This document shows positions 8,943 through 18,767 of a stretch of 64,000 bases of DNA, in pieces; position 1 is the stretch's first letter, and every line of letters starts with the position of its first letter. The DNA lies in contig NZ_CP053828.1 in NCBI RefSeq assembly GCF_013372165.1, forward strand, positions 1,240,001-1,304,000, read 5' to 3'. The translations under genes were made by a program, and so were the position numbers. Below the pieces are notes generated by a model. It did no database searches, was not told the origin of the DNA, and saw only the letters and a program-made list of their open reading frames with translations. This DNA comes from Campylobacter hyointestinalis subsp. lawsonii (GTDB taxonomy: Bacteria; Campylobacterota; Campylobacteria; Campylobacterales; Campylobacteraceae).

Positions 8943-10195
8943 GATACTCTTTAAGTACAAAAATAACCGTTATTTTTGCTATTGGTTTTAGTGTTATATG
9001 TATTTTGTTTTCAATGTTTGCAAAACTTCAACATGAAAGTATGCTTGATAAAGTAAAGGAAAATCAGTATAACGCTATAAACTGGTTACTTGCACTTTAT
9101 AAAAAGTCAAATATGCCAGAAGACTGGGAGAAGTATTTTAAAAACTTCAATCTCTCATACGTTACTGATTTAAATTTAAAAAAAGATATTTTAGAAAAAG
9201 GCGATCTAATAGAAAGAGCCGACACACCACTTGGCAGAGTAGAAACGATATTTTACGATAATGATCTGTTTTTAAAGATCAGAAATCAAAGTGTGACAAT
9301 AATACTGCAAAATACCCTAAAAAGTGGAAACGACTCACTTATTATAGGATTTTTACTTACTATTGCACTTTTTATCTCTTTATATATATCGATATTTAGA
9401 AGTCTTATTCCATTAAAACAACTCAGAAAAGATATCAGAAAATTTGCAGCTGGAAATATGGATAGTATATGCTGTAAAAATATAGTCAAAGGCGATGATG
9501 AAGTAGCGGAAGTCGCGTATGAGTTTAACAATGCAGCTTGCAAAATAAAAGAGCTTATTATGTCTAGACAGCTCTTTTTAAGAACCATTATGCATGAGCT
9601 AAAAACTCCTATCGGAAAAGGTATGATAGTAAGTGAGATGTGTGAAGATGAAACACAAAAAAATAGACTTATAGCTATATTTGAAAGACTAAATATACTA
9701 ATAAATGAATTTGCTAAGATCGAACAACTACTTAGCAAAAGCTGCTCTTTACAATACGAAAAATATCACTTTAGCCTAATCTTAGATCAAACAAAAGATA
9801 TACTTTTATTAGATAATTTTGATAAATATGTAACACTTACACTTAAATCTGATCCGGTTTTGAGGGTTGATTTTCAGCTATTTTCACTTGCCATAAAAAA
9901 CCTTATAGATAACGCACTGAAATATTCGGACGATAAACATGCATTTATAATATGCGATGATGATGAAATTCAGATAAAAAACAAGGGTCCAAAACTAGAG
10001 AAATCTATAGAGTATTATAAACAAGCATTTATAAGAGACACTAGCTCAAAGAATTCTGGAATGGGGCTTGGACTATATATCATAGAACATATTTGCGATA
10101 TGCATAAATTTAACTTAGAATACAAATATGAGGACGGATATCATATATTTTGTATTAAATTTAAAAAGATAGAAGATGCCAAAACTAAAGCTTGA
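8939..10195 (+). CDS. racS: sensor histidine kinase (RacS-like)
   Basis: Partner kinase of the upstream regulator. It has two membrane segments (about residues 9-26 and 134-154) flanking a periplasmic sensor region of about 105 residues, then a HAMP-like linker (PLKQLRKDIRKFAAGNMD), the phospho-acceptor His in MHELKTPIGKG (about 220), and an ATPase domain with the N box LAIKNLIDNALKYS (about 318-331) and a G box in NSGMGLGLYIIEHI. The last 20 bases overlap recR. The sensed signal is not visible from the sequence. Confidence 0.9.
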   Translation: MRYSLSTKITVIFAIGFSVICILFSMFAKLQHESMLDKVKENQYNAINWLLALYKKSNMPEDWEKYFKNFNLSYVTDLNLKKDILEKGDLIERADTPLGRVETIFYDNDLFLKIRNQSVTIILQNTLKSGNDSLIIGFLLTIALFISLYISIFRSLIPLKQLRKDIRKFAAGNMDSICCKNIVKGDDEVAEVAYEFNNAACKIKELIMSRQLFLRTIMHELKTPIGKGMIVSEMCEDETQKNRLIAIFERLNILINEFAKIEQLLSKSCSLQYEKYHFSLILDQTKDILLLDNFDKYVTLTLKSDPVLRVDFQLFSLAIKNLIDNALKYSDDKHAFIICDDDEIQIKNKGPKLEKSIEYYKQAFIRDTSSKNSGMGLGLYIIEHICDMHKFNLEYKYEDGYHIFCIKFKKIEDAKTKA

Positions 10196-10745
10196 AAAAT
10201 TTGACGCCTTAGTGGCGTGTTTTGAAAAAATACCAGGAGTTGGTAAAAAATCAGCTTTAAAATACGCATACAGCGTATCGCTTGAGGACTCGTTTTTAGG
10301 GCTAAATTTAGCCCATACTATAGAAGATTCCGTGCGTTTTTTAAGACATTGTGCAGTATGTGGCGGAATAAGCGAAAATGAAATTTGCAATATCTGTAGC
10401 AGTGAAGATAGACAAAAAGAAGTCATTTGCATAGTAGAAACTCCAAAAGATATACTTACTATAGAGCAATCAGACTCGTTTGATGGAGTGTATTTTGTAT
10501 TTGATGATGTAGATAAAATAGACTCTCTTAAAAAAATGATAACAAAAAATAGCGCAACTGAGATCATCTTTGCATTTACACCTAGTATAAATAGCGATGG
10601 AATAATGCTATATATAGAAGACAAACTAAAAGATTTTAGCTTAAACTTTACAAAAATAGCTCAAGGAATTCCAACTGGCGTAAGTCTAGAAAACGTAGAT
10701 ATGCTCTCTTTGACAAAAGCCATAAAAGATAGAAGAACTATCTGA
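10176..10745 (+). CDS. recR: recombination protein RecR
   Basis: RecR works with RecO (and RecF where present) to load RecA on SSB-coated gaps. The 189-residue protein shows the helix-hairpin-helix KIPGVGKKSALKYA (about 18-31), a zinc finger CAVCGGISENEICNIC (about 57-72) and a Toprim domain beginning ICIVETPKDILTIEQ. It starts within the 3' end of racS and ends with an 8-base convergent overlap with aroE. The start ATG keeps the MPKLKLEKFDALV opening typical of Campylobacter RecR. Confidence 0.94.
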   Translation: MPKLKLEKFDALVACFEKIPGVGKKSALKYAYSVSLEDSFLGLNLAHTIEDSVRFLRHCAVCGGISENEICNICSSEDRQKEVICIVETPKDILTIEQSDSFDGVYFVFDDVDKIDSLKKMITKNSATEIIFAFTPSINSDGIMLYIEDKLKDFSLNFTKIAQGIPTGVSLENVDMLSLTKAIKDRRTI

Positions 10746-11523
10746 GTAAAAAAGCTTCACTCATATATTTTTTTATAGTTTTAGGATCAAATTTATTTTC
10801 GTAGAATAGATTAAAAGCAAGCACTGCTTGATATAAAAGCATATCCTTTCCGTCTTTGCATATCAGCCCTTTTTTGGTTGCTAAATTTAAAAAAGGCGTA
10901 TTTTTATTATAAATAACATCAAATGCAAATTTAGAATTATCAAAAATTTGGCTTAGCATTTTCTCATCTATCCCAAAATCATTATTTAATAATCCAGCCG
11001 GTGTTGTATTTACTACAAGATCATAAGCTTTTAAACGATAATTTTCTTTTGTGTAAAAATTATACTCTTTAAACATTAAAGACTTATCGCTTCTATTTAA
11101 TATATCAATATCTATACCACTTTTTTTCATAGCATAACTAATGGCTTTTGATGTTCCTCCAGCACCTATAACAAGAGCTGACTTGATAGCTTTAAATTCG
11201 CTTATGGCCATCATAAACCCAGGAGCATCTGTATTAAAACCGTAAATCTTACTATTTCCTTTAACCAGCGTATTTACCGAGCCAACACTATTTGCAAAAT
11301 CATCTACTTCATCGCAAAGACGAAAAGCAGTTTCTTTATGTGGTATTGTTATATTTGCTCCGCTGAGTTTAAATTTATTAAAAACTTCTACTAATTTTAA
11401 GCCATCTTTTAAATGAATTCTTCCATAAAATCCATTAAGACCCAAACCTTGCAAAGCAAGGTTATGAAGTCTTGGAGAAATGGAATGGTTTATAGGATCA
11501 CCAAATACTGCAAAATATCTCAA
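10738..11523 (-). CDS. aroE: shikimate dehydrogenase
   Basis: AroE reduces dehydroshikimate to shikimate with NADPH in aromatic amino-acid synthesis. I place the start at a TTG (11521-11523) one base after the upstream SPOR gene's stop. This gives 261 residues opening LRYFAVFGDPINHSISP; a longer ATG form would add 25 residues read from the SPOR coding sequence, which family comparison does not support. Substrate motif SISPRLHN, catalytic Lys and Asp segments (ITIPHKETA; NTDAPGF) and the nucleotide site VIGAGGTSKAI are all present. It is the last gene of the gatC-to-aroE operon. Confidence 0.93.
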   Translation of the reverse strand: MRYFAVFGDPINHSISPRLHNLALQGLGLNGFYGRIHLKDGLKLVEVFNKFKLSGANITIPHKETAFRLCDEVDDFANSVGSVNTLVKGNSKIYGFNTDAPGFMMAISEFKAIKSALVIGAGGTSKAISYAMKKSGIDIDILNRSDKSLMFKEYNFYTKENYRLKAYDLVVNTTPAGLLNNDFGIDEKMLSQIFDNSKFAFDVIYNKNTPFLNLATKKGLICKDGKDMLLYQAVLAFNLFYENKFDPKTIKKYMSEAFLLR

Positions 11524-11524
11524 T

Positions 11525-12274
11525 TTACTTAACTCTGTATATAAATGCGTTATTTGAAATATTTTGTTTGATCTTATCCATATTTGATGAAATATCATTA
11601 TCGTTAAAAGGACCTATCAAAACTTTTATTGTATTTTTGCCATTTACAGTCGTTTCATAGATGTGATAATTTAGCCCATTACTTTCAATCTTTTTTATAA
11701 GAGGATTATTCGGACTAAATTTAGAGATAGAAGCGACTTGAATGTATTTACCTACTGGAACAGATTTGCTAACGTTTTTTTTCTCTTTAGAGACATTTTT
11801 AGTAGTTACTTGTTTTGGTGTAGCTTTCTTAGTCTCTGTTTTTTTGGCTTGTTCTGCTTTAGGCTTTAAAACAACATCTGTTTTTGGCGTCTCTTTTACT
11901 TGCGGTTCTGGAAGTTTTGTTTCTATCGGAGCTGTTTCATTGTTATTTCCAAGCTGATTATTTTTATAATCATTTACTATAGACTCAAAATTCTCTTTAG
12001 AAATATCAGAAGATATAGGAACTTGCTCAAATATCTCATTATTAGTTGTAGTTTGTGGCTCAACTTTTAGCTGCGGTTCAGAAGGCAATACTAGATCATT
12101 TGCAACCTCGCTCGTGTTGTTTGAAGATCCATTTAGTAGCTTCATTATTATAAGTATAACTACAAATAAGATAACTAAAGTAGCTATACCTATAAGTATC
12201 TTTCTTATTTTTCCAGATTTATCATCATCGTTTTTGTCTAGCAAGATGTCTTGCAGACCATTGTTTTCTTCCAT
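11525..12274 (-). CDS. SPOR-domain inner-membrane protein
   Basis: The start is set at the ATG preceded by AAAGGAGATAAG, giving 249 residues opening MEENNGLQDILL; the upstream in-frame ATG has no ribosome site. There is one membrane segment (about residues 26-46), a long Lys/Thr/Pro-rich periplasmic linker, and a C-terminal SPOR domain (about 175-249: GKYIQVASISKFSPNN, then KVLIGPFNDND). SPOR domains bind glycan strands stripped of stem peptides at division sites. The gene is followed directly by aroE, as in C. jejuni. The exact role is unknown. Confidence 0.85.
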   Translation of the reverse strand: MEENNGLQDILLDKNDDDKSGKIRKILIGIATLVILFVVILIIMKLLNGSSNNTSEVANDLVLPSEPQLKVEPQTTTNNEIFEQVPISSDISKENFESIVNDYKNNQLGNNNETAPIETKLPEPQVKETPKTDVVLKPKAEQAKKTETKKATPKQVTTKNVSKEKKNVSKSVPVGKYIQVASISKFSPNNPLIKKIESNGLNYHIYETTVNGKNTIKVLIGPFNDNDISSNMDKIKQNISNNAFIYRVK

Positions 12275-12284
12275 CTTATCTCCT

Positions 12285-12827
12285 TTACATATGTTTAGAC
12301 CAACTAGCCCCACGCTCTTTTTGATATAGCTCATAAGGCAACGCTAATATATTAAACTCCATAGGCACATCAAAAGTAGGAAACATTCTCCACTCTTTAG
12401 GAAGTTTTTGTGATAGCATTATAGATAGCTTATTTGCCAACTGACAACCTTCATTTAAAGTAGTATGCCCCTTATGCACATAAAGATGCAAATGCCCAGG
12501 AGTTTTACTCTGATAGGCGGTAAAATTTATAAAGCCCTCTTCTCTAAGTAATAGCTGCGCTTTATGCCAAAATCTTTCAGGGGTTCTGCCATTATAATCA
12601 AAAACTATATTTTCGACTTTATTGTCTTTACTGATCAAAGAATGGGCGGCTATGATTTTACCATCTTCATGATCTTTTTGCACACTATAACTAAGAGGTT
12701 CATTTATCCTTTCAAATTTATCAAAAAAATAACGACCCTTGTATTCTATCTTTTGTAAAATTGTATCACGTTTTATAAAATAATGATCTGTTATCATTTT
12801 AATTAGAGTAAGATCTATACTTTGCAT
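12285..12827 (-). CDS. conserved protein, probably DUF1882 family
   Basis: A 180-residue soluble protein with no signal peptide or membrane segment. Features include [10 protein letters not shown] (about 56), [22 protein letters not shown] (split across about 73-94) and an [13 protein letters not shown] segment (about 112-124) rich in histidines. I recognise it by position rather than by motif: this gene family lies next to glyA in both Campylobacter and Helicobacter. The ATG overlaps the glyA stop as TAATG, so translation is probably coupled. Function is unknown; the DUF number is from memory and tentative. Confidence 0.75.
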   Translation of the reverse strand: MQSIDLTLIKMITDHYFIKRDTILQKIEYKGRYFFDKFERINEPLSYSVQKDHEDGKIIAAHSLISKDNKVENIVFDYNGRTPERFWHKAQLLLREEGFINFTAYQSKTPGHLHLYVHKGHTTLNEGCQLANKLSIMLSQKLPKEWRMFPTFDVPMEFNILALPYELYQKERGASWSKHM

Positions 12828-14071
12828 TAAAACATCGCCTTATTATAAATAATAAATTGATGAGCTAAATCTTTTAGTTCGGCTTTTATTTTTTCTTGTT
12901 TTGAAGTGTTATTTATATCATCTAAAACATCAGCTATACGATTTGCGATAAGCTCAAACTCGCTCTCTTTCATACCTCTTGCAGTAAGTGCTGGACTACC
13001 TACTCTTATACCGCTTGTTATAAATGGGCTTCTAGTCTCTCCTGGAACTGTGTTTTTATTTACTGTTATTCCAGCATTACCAAGAGCGATATCGGCGTCT
13101 TTTCCACTAAATTCTTTATTTAAAAAGCTTACTAAAACAAGGTGATTGTCTGTTCCGCCACTTACTAGATCATATCCTCTTTTTATAAGTATTTCGCCTA
13201 GTTTTTTAGCGTTGGCTTTTACTTGCTTAGCATAAACTTTCCATTCATCGCTTAAGTTGTGTTTAAAACCTACTGCTTTACCAGCGATTACATGCATAAG
13301 TGGTCCGCCTTGAATTCCTGGAAATATAGAACTATTTATTTTTTTAGCAAATTCTTCATCATTTGTCATAATGATACCGCCTCTTGGGCCTCTTAGAGTT
13401 TTATGTGTTGTAGAGCTTACTACATGGCAGTGTGGAAATGGATGAGCGTGCTCGCCGGCTACTACAAGACCTGCTATATGGGCAACATCAGCAAAAAGAT
13501 ATGCTCCCACGCTATCGGCAATCTCACGGAATTTCTTAAAATCAATCTCTCTTGGATACGCACTAGCACCACAAACTATCATTTTTGGTTTTACGATATT
13601 TGCTATCTCTTCTACTTTATCGTAGTTTATACGTCCATCAAGCTCCACACCATAAAAAAAACTCTCATAATTTTTGCCTGAGCTTGAAACTTTTGCTCCA
13701 TGAGTTAGGTGTCCGCCATGACTTAGATCCATACCTAAGATTTTATCGCCCGGTTTTAAAAATGCCCCATAAACACCTTGGTTTGCTTGACTGCCACTAT
13801 TTGGTTGAACATTTGCAAACTCACAACCAAATAGTTTTTTGCATCTATCTATGGCAATTTGTTCTATCTCATCTACAAACTCGCAACCGCCATAATATCT
13901 TTTACCAGGGTAGCCCTCAGCATATTTATTTGTAAGTATTGAGCCCATAACTTCCATAACTTCTGGATATGTGAAGTTTTCACTAGCTATCATCTCAAGA
14001 TGGTCGCATTGTCTAGTAAGCTCTTTATTTACTAAAGAGTAAATATCTTTGTCAAAAGTTTCTAAATTCAT
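12827..14071 (-). CDS. glyA: serine hydroxymethyltransferase
   Basis: GlyA is the PLP enzyme that converts serine and tetrahydrofolate to glycine and methylene-tetrahydrofolate. The 414-residue protein has the N-terminal folate and dimer motif [27 protein letters not shown], the PLP aspartate and histidine in [11 protein letters not shown] (about 196-206) and the Schiff-base Lys in [16 protein letters not shown] (about 219-234). It sits one base after lysS in the operon. With FolD, also in this window, it feeds one-carbon metabolism. Confidence 0.97.
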   Translation of the reverse strand: MNLETFDKDIYSLVNKELTRQCDHLEMIASENFTYPEVMEVMGSILTNKYAEGYPGKRYYGGCEFVDEIEQIAIDRCKKLFGCEFANVQPNSGSQANQGVYGAFLKPGDKILGMDLSHGGHLTHGAKVSSSGKNYESFFYGVELDGRINYDKVEEIANIVKPKMIVCGASAYPREIDFKKFREIADSVGAYLFADVAHIAGLVVAGEHAHPFPHCHVVSSTTHKTLRGPRGGIIMTNDEEFAKKINSSIFPGIQGGPLMHVIAGKAVGFKHNLSDEWKVYAKQVKANAKKLGEILIKRGYDLVSGGTDNHLVLVSFLNKEFSGKDADIALGNAGITVNKNTVPGETRSPFITSGIRVGSPALTARGMKESEFELIANRIADVLDDINNTSKQEKIKAELKDLAHQFIIYNKAMF

Positions 14072-14072
14072 A

Positions 14073-15581
14073 TTATTCTCCTTGATTTTCTGTTTTTAAT
14101 GGTTTCATAGCCGGAAAAAGTATAACATCTCTAATTGATTTTTTATTTAATAAAAGCATAACTAGTCTATCTACCCCAAGTCCCCAACCTACAGTCGGAG
14201 GCATAGCATATCCAAGTGCTTGACAATAGTCTTCATCCATCTCGTGAGCTTCGTCATCGCCTGCATTTTTTGCTTCGATCTGTGCTTTAAATCTTCCATA
14301 TTGATCTATCGGATCATTTAGCTCATTAAACGCATTTGCAAGCTCACGTCCAGCAATAAACAGCTCAAATCTCTCAGCCACACTACTATCTTTATCGCTT
14401 CTTCTTGAAAGCGGACTTATAGAGATAGGAAAATCCACTATAAAAGTTGGATTTATCAGCTTGTCTTCTACATAGTTATCAAACAACTCAGCTTGTAAAT
14501 GTCCAAGATCTAGCTTGTCGTTTGCTTCAAATTTATCTTCTCTTAGTTTGGCTAGAATTTTTTCTTTATTTGTTACGATATCTCTGCTTACACCGCCTAT
14601 TTCTACTATAGCATCTATATAATTTACTCTAGCAAACGGCTTAGAAAAATCTATCATCTTACCATCAAATTCTATTATTTTAGGTAAATTTAGTTTATCT
14701 AATAAAGTAGCAAAAAGCTCTTCTGTTAGATCCATAACTTCAAAATAATTATGCCACGCCCAGTAAAACTCAATGCTTGTAAATTCCGGATTATGAGTAA
14801 GATCCATACCTTCGTTTCTAAAGCAACGATTCATCTCAAACACCGCTTCCATACCGCCTACAACAAGCCTTTTTAGATAAAGCTCTGGTGCGATCTTAAG
14901 ATATCTATCAACATCAAGAGCATTATGATGAGTGATAAATGGCTTAGCATTTGCGCCACCTGCAATTGGATGCATCATAGGTGTTTCGACCTCTAAAAAT
15001 CCTCTATCTTCAAAAAATCTTCTTATGGTGCTAATGATGAGCGAACGCTTACAAAAGTCGCTTCTAACGTCTTTATTCATTATCATATCAAGATATCTTT
15101 GGCGATATCTCATCTCGATATCAGTAAGTCCATGAAATTTCTCTGGAAGTGGGCTAATGGCTTTACTGGCTAATACTATCTTACTAGCGTGGATACTAAA
15201 CTCTCCTGTTTTTGTCACAAAAGCATAACCTGTGACTAAAACGATGTCTCCGACTTCAAGATTTTTTTTAAATTTAGTATAATCTTCTTCGCCGATACTT
15301 CCTAAAGAGTAATAAATTTGAATATTATCATCTTCATCTTCCATATTTGCAAATGTTGATTTTCCGGCTACTCTTTTGAGTTTCAAACGTCCTGAAATAG
15401 TTACTTCTTCATCTGCTTTTTTTTCTTCCATATCCAAATCTTTTATGTATGCAAATTTATTTTTAAACTCGCAGATACTCATATCTTTTTTCAAAAAATG
15501 CGGATATGGATTGATGCCTTGTTTTCTTAATTCATCAGCCTTAGCTAACCTTGTTACTTCTAATTCATTCTCAAAAATCAC
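14073..15581 (-). CDS. lysS: lysyl-tRNA synthetase, class II
   Basis: LysS charges tRNA-Lys. The 502-residue protein has an N-terminal OB-fold anticodon-binding domain (about 50-150, [20 protein letters not shown]) and a class II catalytic core with motif 2 [20 protein letters not shown] (about 248-267) and motif 3 [13 protein letters not shown] (about 467-479). The ATG lies directly after the fur stop with no spacer, and glyA starts one base past the lysS stop. The order fur-lysS-glyA is a Campylobacter hallmark. Confidence 0.97.
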   Translation of the reverse strand: MIFENELEVTRLAKADELRKQGINPYPHFLKKDMSICEFKNKFAYIKDLDMEEKKADEEVTISGRLKLKRVAGKSTFANMEDEDDNIQIYYSLGSIGEEDYTKFKKNLEVGDIVLVTGYAFVTKTGEFSIHASKIVLASKAISPLPEKFHGLTDIEMRYRQRYLDMIMNKDVRSDFCKRSLIISTIRRFFEDRGFLEVETPMMHPIAGGANAKPFITHHNALDVDRYLKIAPELYLKRLVVGGMEAVFEMNRCFRNEGMDLTHNPEFTSIEFYWAWHNYFEVMDLTEELFATLLDKLNLPKIIEFDGKMIDFSKPFARVNYIDAIVEIGGVSRDIVTNKEKILAKLREDKFEANDKLDLGHLQAELFDNYVEDKLINPTFIVDFPISISPLSRRSDKDSSVAERFELFIAGRELANAFNELNDPIDQYGRFKAQIEAKNAGDDEAHEMDEDYCQALGYAMPPTVGWGLGVDRLVMLLLNKKSIRDVILFPAMKPLKTENQGE

Positions 15582-16067
15582 TTAATATACCTTTATTTCC
15601 TTTTTTGTTTTTCTATCTTCACAAGCCGAACAGACGCCATAAAGCTGCATCATATGTCCAGTAAGTCTAAAACCATTTTCTTTTGCTATTATCATCTGTC
15701 TTTTTTCTATAGTAGGGTCTTCAAATTCTATTATACGACCGCAACTCCTACATATCATATGGTCATGATGAGGCTTTGTGGCTAGTTCGAATTTTTTACC
15801 TTGAGCCCCAAAACTTATAGAAGTCACCATTCCTGATTCTTCTAATAAATTTAGTGTTCTATATACAGTGGCTATTCCTAAATTTAACTCCGGATGCTCA
15901 TCTTTAATATATAAATAAAGCTGCTCAGGCGTAAAATGATCGCTGTTATTATATAAAGTTTTTAGTAAAACTTCTCTTTGTTTAGTGTATTTTAGAGCAT
16001 TGTCTCTTAGGACTTTCTTGAAACGCTCTAAAAGAGTATCATATTCTATATTTTCTACGCCGATCAC
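15582..16067 (-). CDS. fur: ferric uptake regulator
   Basis: Fur represses iron uptake genes when loaded with ferrous iron. The 161-residue protein has an extended N-terminus (about 20 residues), a winged helix ([34 protein letters not shown], about 67-84), the metal-binding segment [21 protein letters not shown] (split across about 107-127) and a second Cys pair CSACED near the C-terminus. Its ATG overlaps the cvpA stop by one base. Here fur has no obvious promoter of its own and appears to be expressed from the upstream gatC promoter. Confidence 0.95.
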   Translation of the reverse strand: MIGVENIEYDTLLERFKKVLRDNALKYTKQREVLLKTLYNNSDHFTPEQLYLYIKDEHPELNLGIATVYRTLNLLEESGMVTSISFGAQGKKFELATKPHHDHMICRSCGRIIEFEDPTIEKRQMIIAKENGFRLTGHMMQLYGVCSACEDRKTKKEIKVY

Positions 16068-16636
16068 TATTTCTCCTTTATGTTATTGTCGGTATCAGAT
16101 ATGTTATTGTCAGTACCGGTCATATCTAATATCTCTTGTTTGGTTTGATTTATATCAACATTCATTATAAATCTACCGCTAGATAAAAGTATCGGATAAA
16201 CTTTACTTCCATCAAAATACGGCTCTATTTTTTGGCTAAGAATATTTATATTTGAAATAATCGCCACAAATATAGCAAATACCAAAAATATTTTTGCACT
16301 ACCTACAAAAAATCCAAGTATCCTATCTAAAAATCCCAAACCGCTAAACGTAAGCATTTTTGAGACTAAATTTCCAGCTATCAAGCATACCACCCAAAAG
16401 ATAATAAGCGTTGCTAAAAAGCCAAAAAAGAAAGAAGAAGATTCATTTAATTTATAAATATGATCACTGATCAAACCGCCTACTAAAGTAGCATTTCTGC
16501 TTGCTACTAAAACGCCGCCTATAAGACCTATAAGCCCAAAAATTTCTTTGACAAAACCGTTTATCAACCCTTTTATGCCAAGGATCACAACTAAAGCTAT
16601 GACGATGATGTCAAACCAAGTCACTAAATTCATCAT
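16067..16636 (-). CDS. cvpA: CvpA family inner-membrane protein
   Basis: The 189-residue protein has four hydrophobic segments (about 7-27, 29-47, 66-88 and 102-126) separated by short loops, with the family's Gly-rich [18 protein letters not shown] near the start and [15 protein letters not shown] before the last segment. CvpA was named for colicin V production and has been linked to envelope stress tolerance; the molecular role is unsettled. It overlaps pilT and fur by one base on each side. C-terminal about 50 residues are hydrophilic. Confidence 0.85.
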   Translation of the reverse strand: MMNLVTWFDIIVIALVVILGIKGLINGFVKEIFGLIGLIGGVLVASRNATLVGGLISDHIYKLNESSSFFFGFLATLIIFWVVCLIAGNLVSKMLTFSGLGFLDRILGFFVGSAKIFLVFAIFVAIISNINILSQKIEPYFDGSKVYPILLSSGRFIMNVDINQTKQEILDMTGTDNNISDTDNNIKEK

Positions 16637-17703
16637 TATAAATGCCCTATCTTTCCTATTAATTCTTGTTTATTTGTCGAGTATCTAAGGGCATTATCTT
16701 TTGTTATAAGCCCTGATTTAAATGCTCTTTCCATATCTTGAGTTTGCGTTTGCATACCGGTATTTTGCTGATTTAACTGCAACTGAGAATAAATTTGATG
16801 TATTTTATTCTCTCTTATTAAATTTGATATAGCAGGATTGTTGATAAGTATCTCATGTATGGCTATCCTACCACCGCTAGTTAATGGAACTAGTGCTTGA
16901 GATATGACAGCATGCAAAGATATACTAAGCATATTTCTTATCTGAGATTGCTCACTCTCATCAAAACTATCTACTATTCTATTTATAGTCTGTATGGCTG
17001 AGTTTGTATGCAAAGTGCCAAATACCAAATGCCCTGTTTCTGCTGCAGATATGGCTATAGATATAGCTTCTATATCACGCAGATCGCCTACTAATATAAT
17101 ATCTGGATCTTCCCTAAGAGCATACTTTAAGGCACTAGCAAATGTCTTTGTATCGGTTCCTATATTTCTATGAGAAAAGAGAGATTTTTTATTTTTATGA
17201 ACAAATTCTATAGGATCTTCTATAGTAATGATATGCTTTCTCTCAGTTAAGTTTATCTCATTTAACATAGCTGCTAAAGTAGTTGATTTGCCACTACCAG
17301 TAGGTCCTGTGACCAAAACAAGCCCTTTTTCTCGTTTTACTATATCCTTAAATATCTCAGGAGCTTTTAGATCATCTAAACTTGGGATTTCTAAAGGAAT
17401 CATACGAAAAGCCGCAGCCAAACTACCATTCATAGTATAATAGCAATTTCCCCTAAAACGACCTATGCCTGGCAACTCTATAGAAAAGTCTAATTCTTTA
17501 TTTTCTTCTAGTTTGCTTTTTTGTGAGTCCGTAAGCACCGTATAACATAAATTTTCTACTTCATCTCCATCTAAAATTCCGCACTGCAAAGGTCTCAAAA
17601 CTCCACTTATACGGATCTGAGGTTCGCTTCTAGCGACTAGATGTAAATCACTACCTTTGTTATAAGCCAAGGTTTTTAGAAGCTTTTCTATATTTATACT
17701 CAT
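16636..17703 (-). CDS. PilT-like secretion/retraction ATPase
   Basis: The 355-residue protein has the full PilT layout: a PAS-like N-domain (NKGSDLHLVARSEPQIRISG), Walker A GPTGSGKST (about 135), the Asp box IITIEDPIEFVH, Walker B region EDPDIILVGDLRD and the His box GHLVFGTLHT, then an AISNLIREN segment close to the PilT C-terminal AIRNLIRE motif. The usual PilT sequence at Walker B is GEMRD, so the catalytic Glu position reads Asp here. Type IV pili are not known as a general feature of Campylobacter, and no pilin genes are in this window. It starts 4 bases after gatC. A PilT-type ATPase is clear; its job is not. Confidence 0.88.
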   Translation of the reverse strand: MSINIEKLLKTLAYNKGSDLHLVARSEPQIRISGVLRPLQCGILDGDEVENLCYTVLTDSQKSKLEENKELDFSIELPGIGRFRGNCYYTMNGSLAAAFRMIPLEIPSLDDLKAPEIFKDIVKREKGLVLVTGPTGSGKSTTLAAMLNEINLTERKHIITIEDPIEFVHKNKKSLFSHRNIGTDTKTFASALKYALREDPDIILVGDLRDIEAISIAISAAETGHLVFGTLHTNSAIQTINRIVDSFDESEQSQIRNMLSISLHAVISQALVPLTSGGRIAIHEILINNPAISNLIRENKIHQIYSQLQLNQQNTGMQTQTQDMERAFKSGLITKDNALRYSTNKQELIGKIGHL

Positions 17704-17707
17704 TTAA

Positions 17708-17995
17708 TTACTCTATGATTTTTGGAACTTCAAAATATCTATCTTCTTTTTTTGGAGCAAATTTAAGTATAGTATCAATAACGTCCGATTCATTTGGGAT
17801 ATCTTCCCTAAAAGGAGTTCCACCGCTAATAGTGCTTATCGTAGCTTCTATATTGTCCAAATTTAACTCATTTAGCACTTCGACAAAATCCACGATTTTT
17901 CCTAATTGTTCTTTAAATTCATTGCGATTTTGCTCAGGTATCGTAAAAGCACTCAGCTTTTCAAGCTTTTCAAGCATTTTATCATCAATTTGCAT
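17708..17995 (-). CDS. gatC: Asp-tRNA(Asn)/Glu-tRNA(Gln) amidotransferase subunit C
   Basis: GatC stabilises the GatA-GatB complex that converts misacylated Asp-tRNA-Asn and Glu-tRNA-Gln. I place the start at the ATG at 17993-17995, which follows GGAGAGATT; this gives 95 residues opening MQIDDKMLEKLEKLSAFTI, the usual family length. A longer frame begins upstream of the likely promoter (18023-18031) and so should not be translated. The C-terminus has the family's PFREDIPNES and YFEVPKIIE. First gene of the nine-gene operon. Confidence 0.92.
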   Translation of the reverse strand: MQIDDKMLEKLEKLSAFTIPEQNRNEFKEQLGKIVDFVEVLNELNLDNIEATISTISGGTPFREDIPNESDVIDTILKFAPKKEDRYFEVPKIIE

Positions 17996-18022
17996 AATCT
18001 CTCCAGCTAACGTTTTTAGACA

Positions 18023-18031
18023 ATTATAACA
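18023..18031 (-). promoter_or_regulatory. extended -10 promoter of the gatC-aroE operon
   Basis: The minus strand reads TGTTATAAT, matching TGnTATAAT exactly. Transcription would start about 20 bases before the short gatC ATG. No other comparable box is visible through the following eight genes' tight junctions, so this may drive fur, lysS and glyA as well. Confidence 0.6.
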
Positions 18032-18163
18032 CATTTTATCTTGAATTTGTTGTGGAATCACAAATAAATTATCAAAATTATCCATATTTTGAAAAATACA
18101 AATTCAAATTAATACCAGACTATAAAATTACAAAATTTATAAAGGATTATACAAGATAAAATA

Positions 18164-18172
18164 TGATAGAAT
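18164..18172 (+). promoter_or_regulatory. extended -10 promoter for the 18.2-21.3 kb gene run
   Basis: TGATAGAAT fits the extended -10 pattern. It lies 30 bases upstream of the TTG start at 18203 and about 130 bases from the divergent gatC promoter. Confidence 0.55.
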
Positions 18173-18202
18173 TGCCAAAATTTATATTTTAAGGAAACGA
18201 TT

Positions 18203-18763
18203 TTGCCTATAAAAGATGATATCGGCTACATTAAGAATGAACTAAGCTCAGAGGAACATTTTTTAGAAAACGCTATAAGAAGTGAGAGATTTTTAAGGAA
18301 AAACAAAAAAATCATTCTAGTTATCGTGGCGATTTTGGTTATTTTATCGGTCGGTTATACTATAAATAGCTATGTAAAAGAGTCAAATTTAAGCAGTGCA
18401 AATGAAGCTTATAATAAACTTTTAATATCACCAAATGACCTTACTGCTATGAATACTTTAAAAAATAAAGCACCATCTTTATTTGCGCTTTACGCGATAA
18501 AAAACGCAACAGATACAAATAACACAAATCTTTTAGATGAGGCTTTAAGCTTAGATATAGATCCGCTTTTAAAAAATATCATAGAAAATAGTAAAAATCA
18601 GAGCACCGATGGGGTTTTATCAAGTTATGACGCACTCTTAAAAGGTTTTGATCTGCTAAAACAAAATAAGATAAATCAAGCAAAAATAGAGTTTGCAAAA
18701 ATCCCAAATAACTCTCCACTAACTCCTATATATAAAAATCTAGAACATTATCAAGGAAAATAG
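18203..18763 (+). CDS. membrane-anchored protein of unknown function
   Basis: The 186-residue protein starts at TTG, 6 bases after AAGGAA. About 33 N-terminal charged residues (KNELSSEEHFLENAIRSERF) precede one membrane segment (about 36-53), followed by a helical, Asn/Lys-rich soluble part with repeat-like helices resembling a TPR-like scaffold (LSSANEAYNKLL; FDLLKQNKINQAKIEFAKI). The layout resembles the YfgM/tetratricopeptide-like family, but I cannot confirm that. In C. jejuni an equivalent gene precedes the same lipoprotein gene. Four bases separate it from the next gene, so they are likely co-expressed. Confidence 0.75.
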   Translation: MPIKDDIGYIKNELSSEEHFLENAIRSERFLRKNKKIILVIVAILVILSVGYTINSYVKESNLSSANEAYNKLLISPNDLTAMNTLKNKAPSLFALYAIKNATDTNNTNLLDEALSLDIDPLLKNIIENSKNQSTDGVLSSYDALLKGFDLLKQNKINQAKIEFAKIPNNSPLTPIYKNLEHYQGK

Positions 18764-18767
18764 AACA

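Noticed and set aside
11524-11598. Longer ATG start for aroE.
   Set aside because: The extra 25 residues come from the coding sequence of the SPOR gene; the TTG right after that gene's stop restores the family N-terminus.
17996-18085. Longer start for gatC.
   Set aside because: It would begin upstream of a perfect extended -10 box and give an unusual 30-residue extension.
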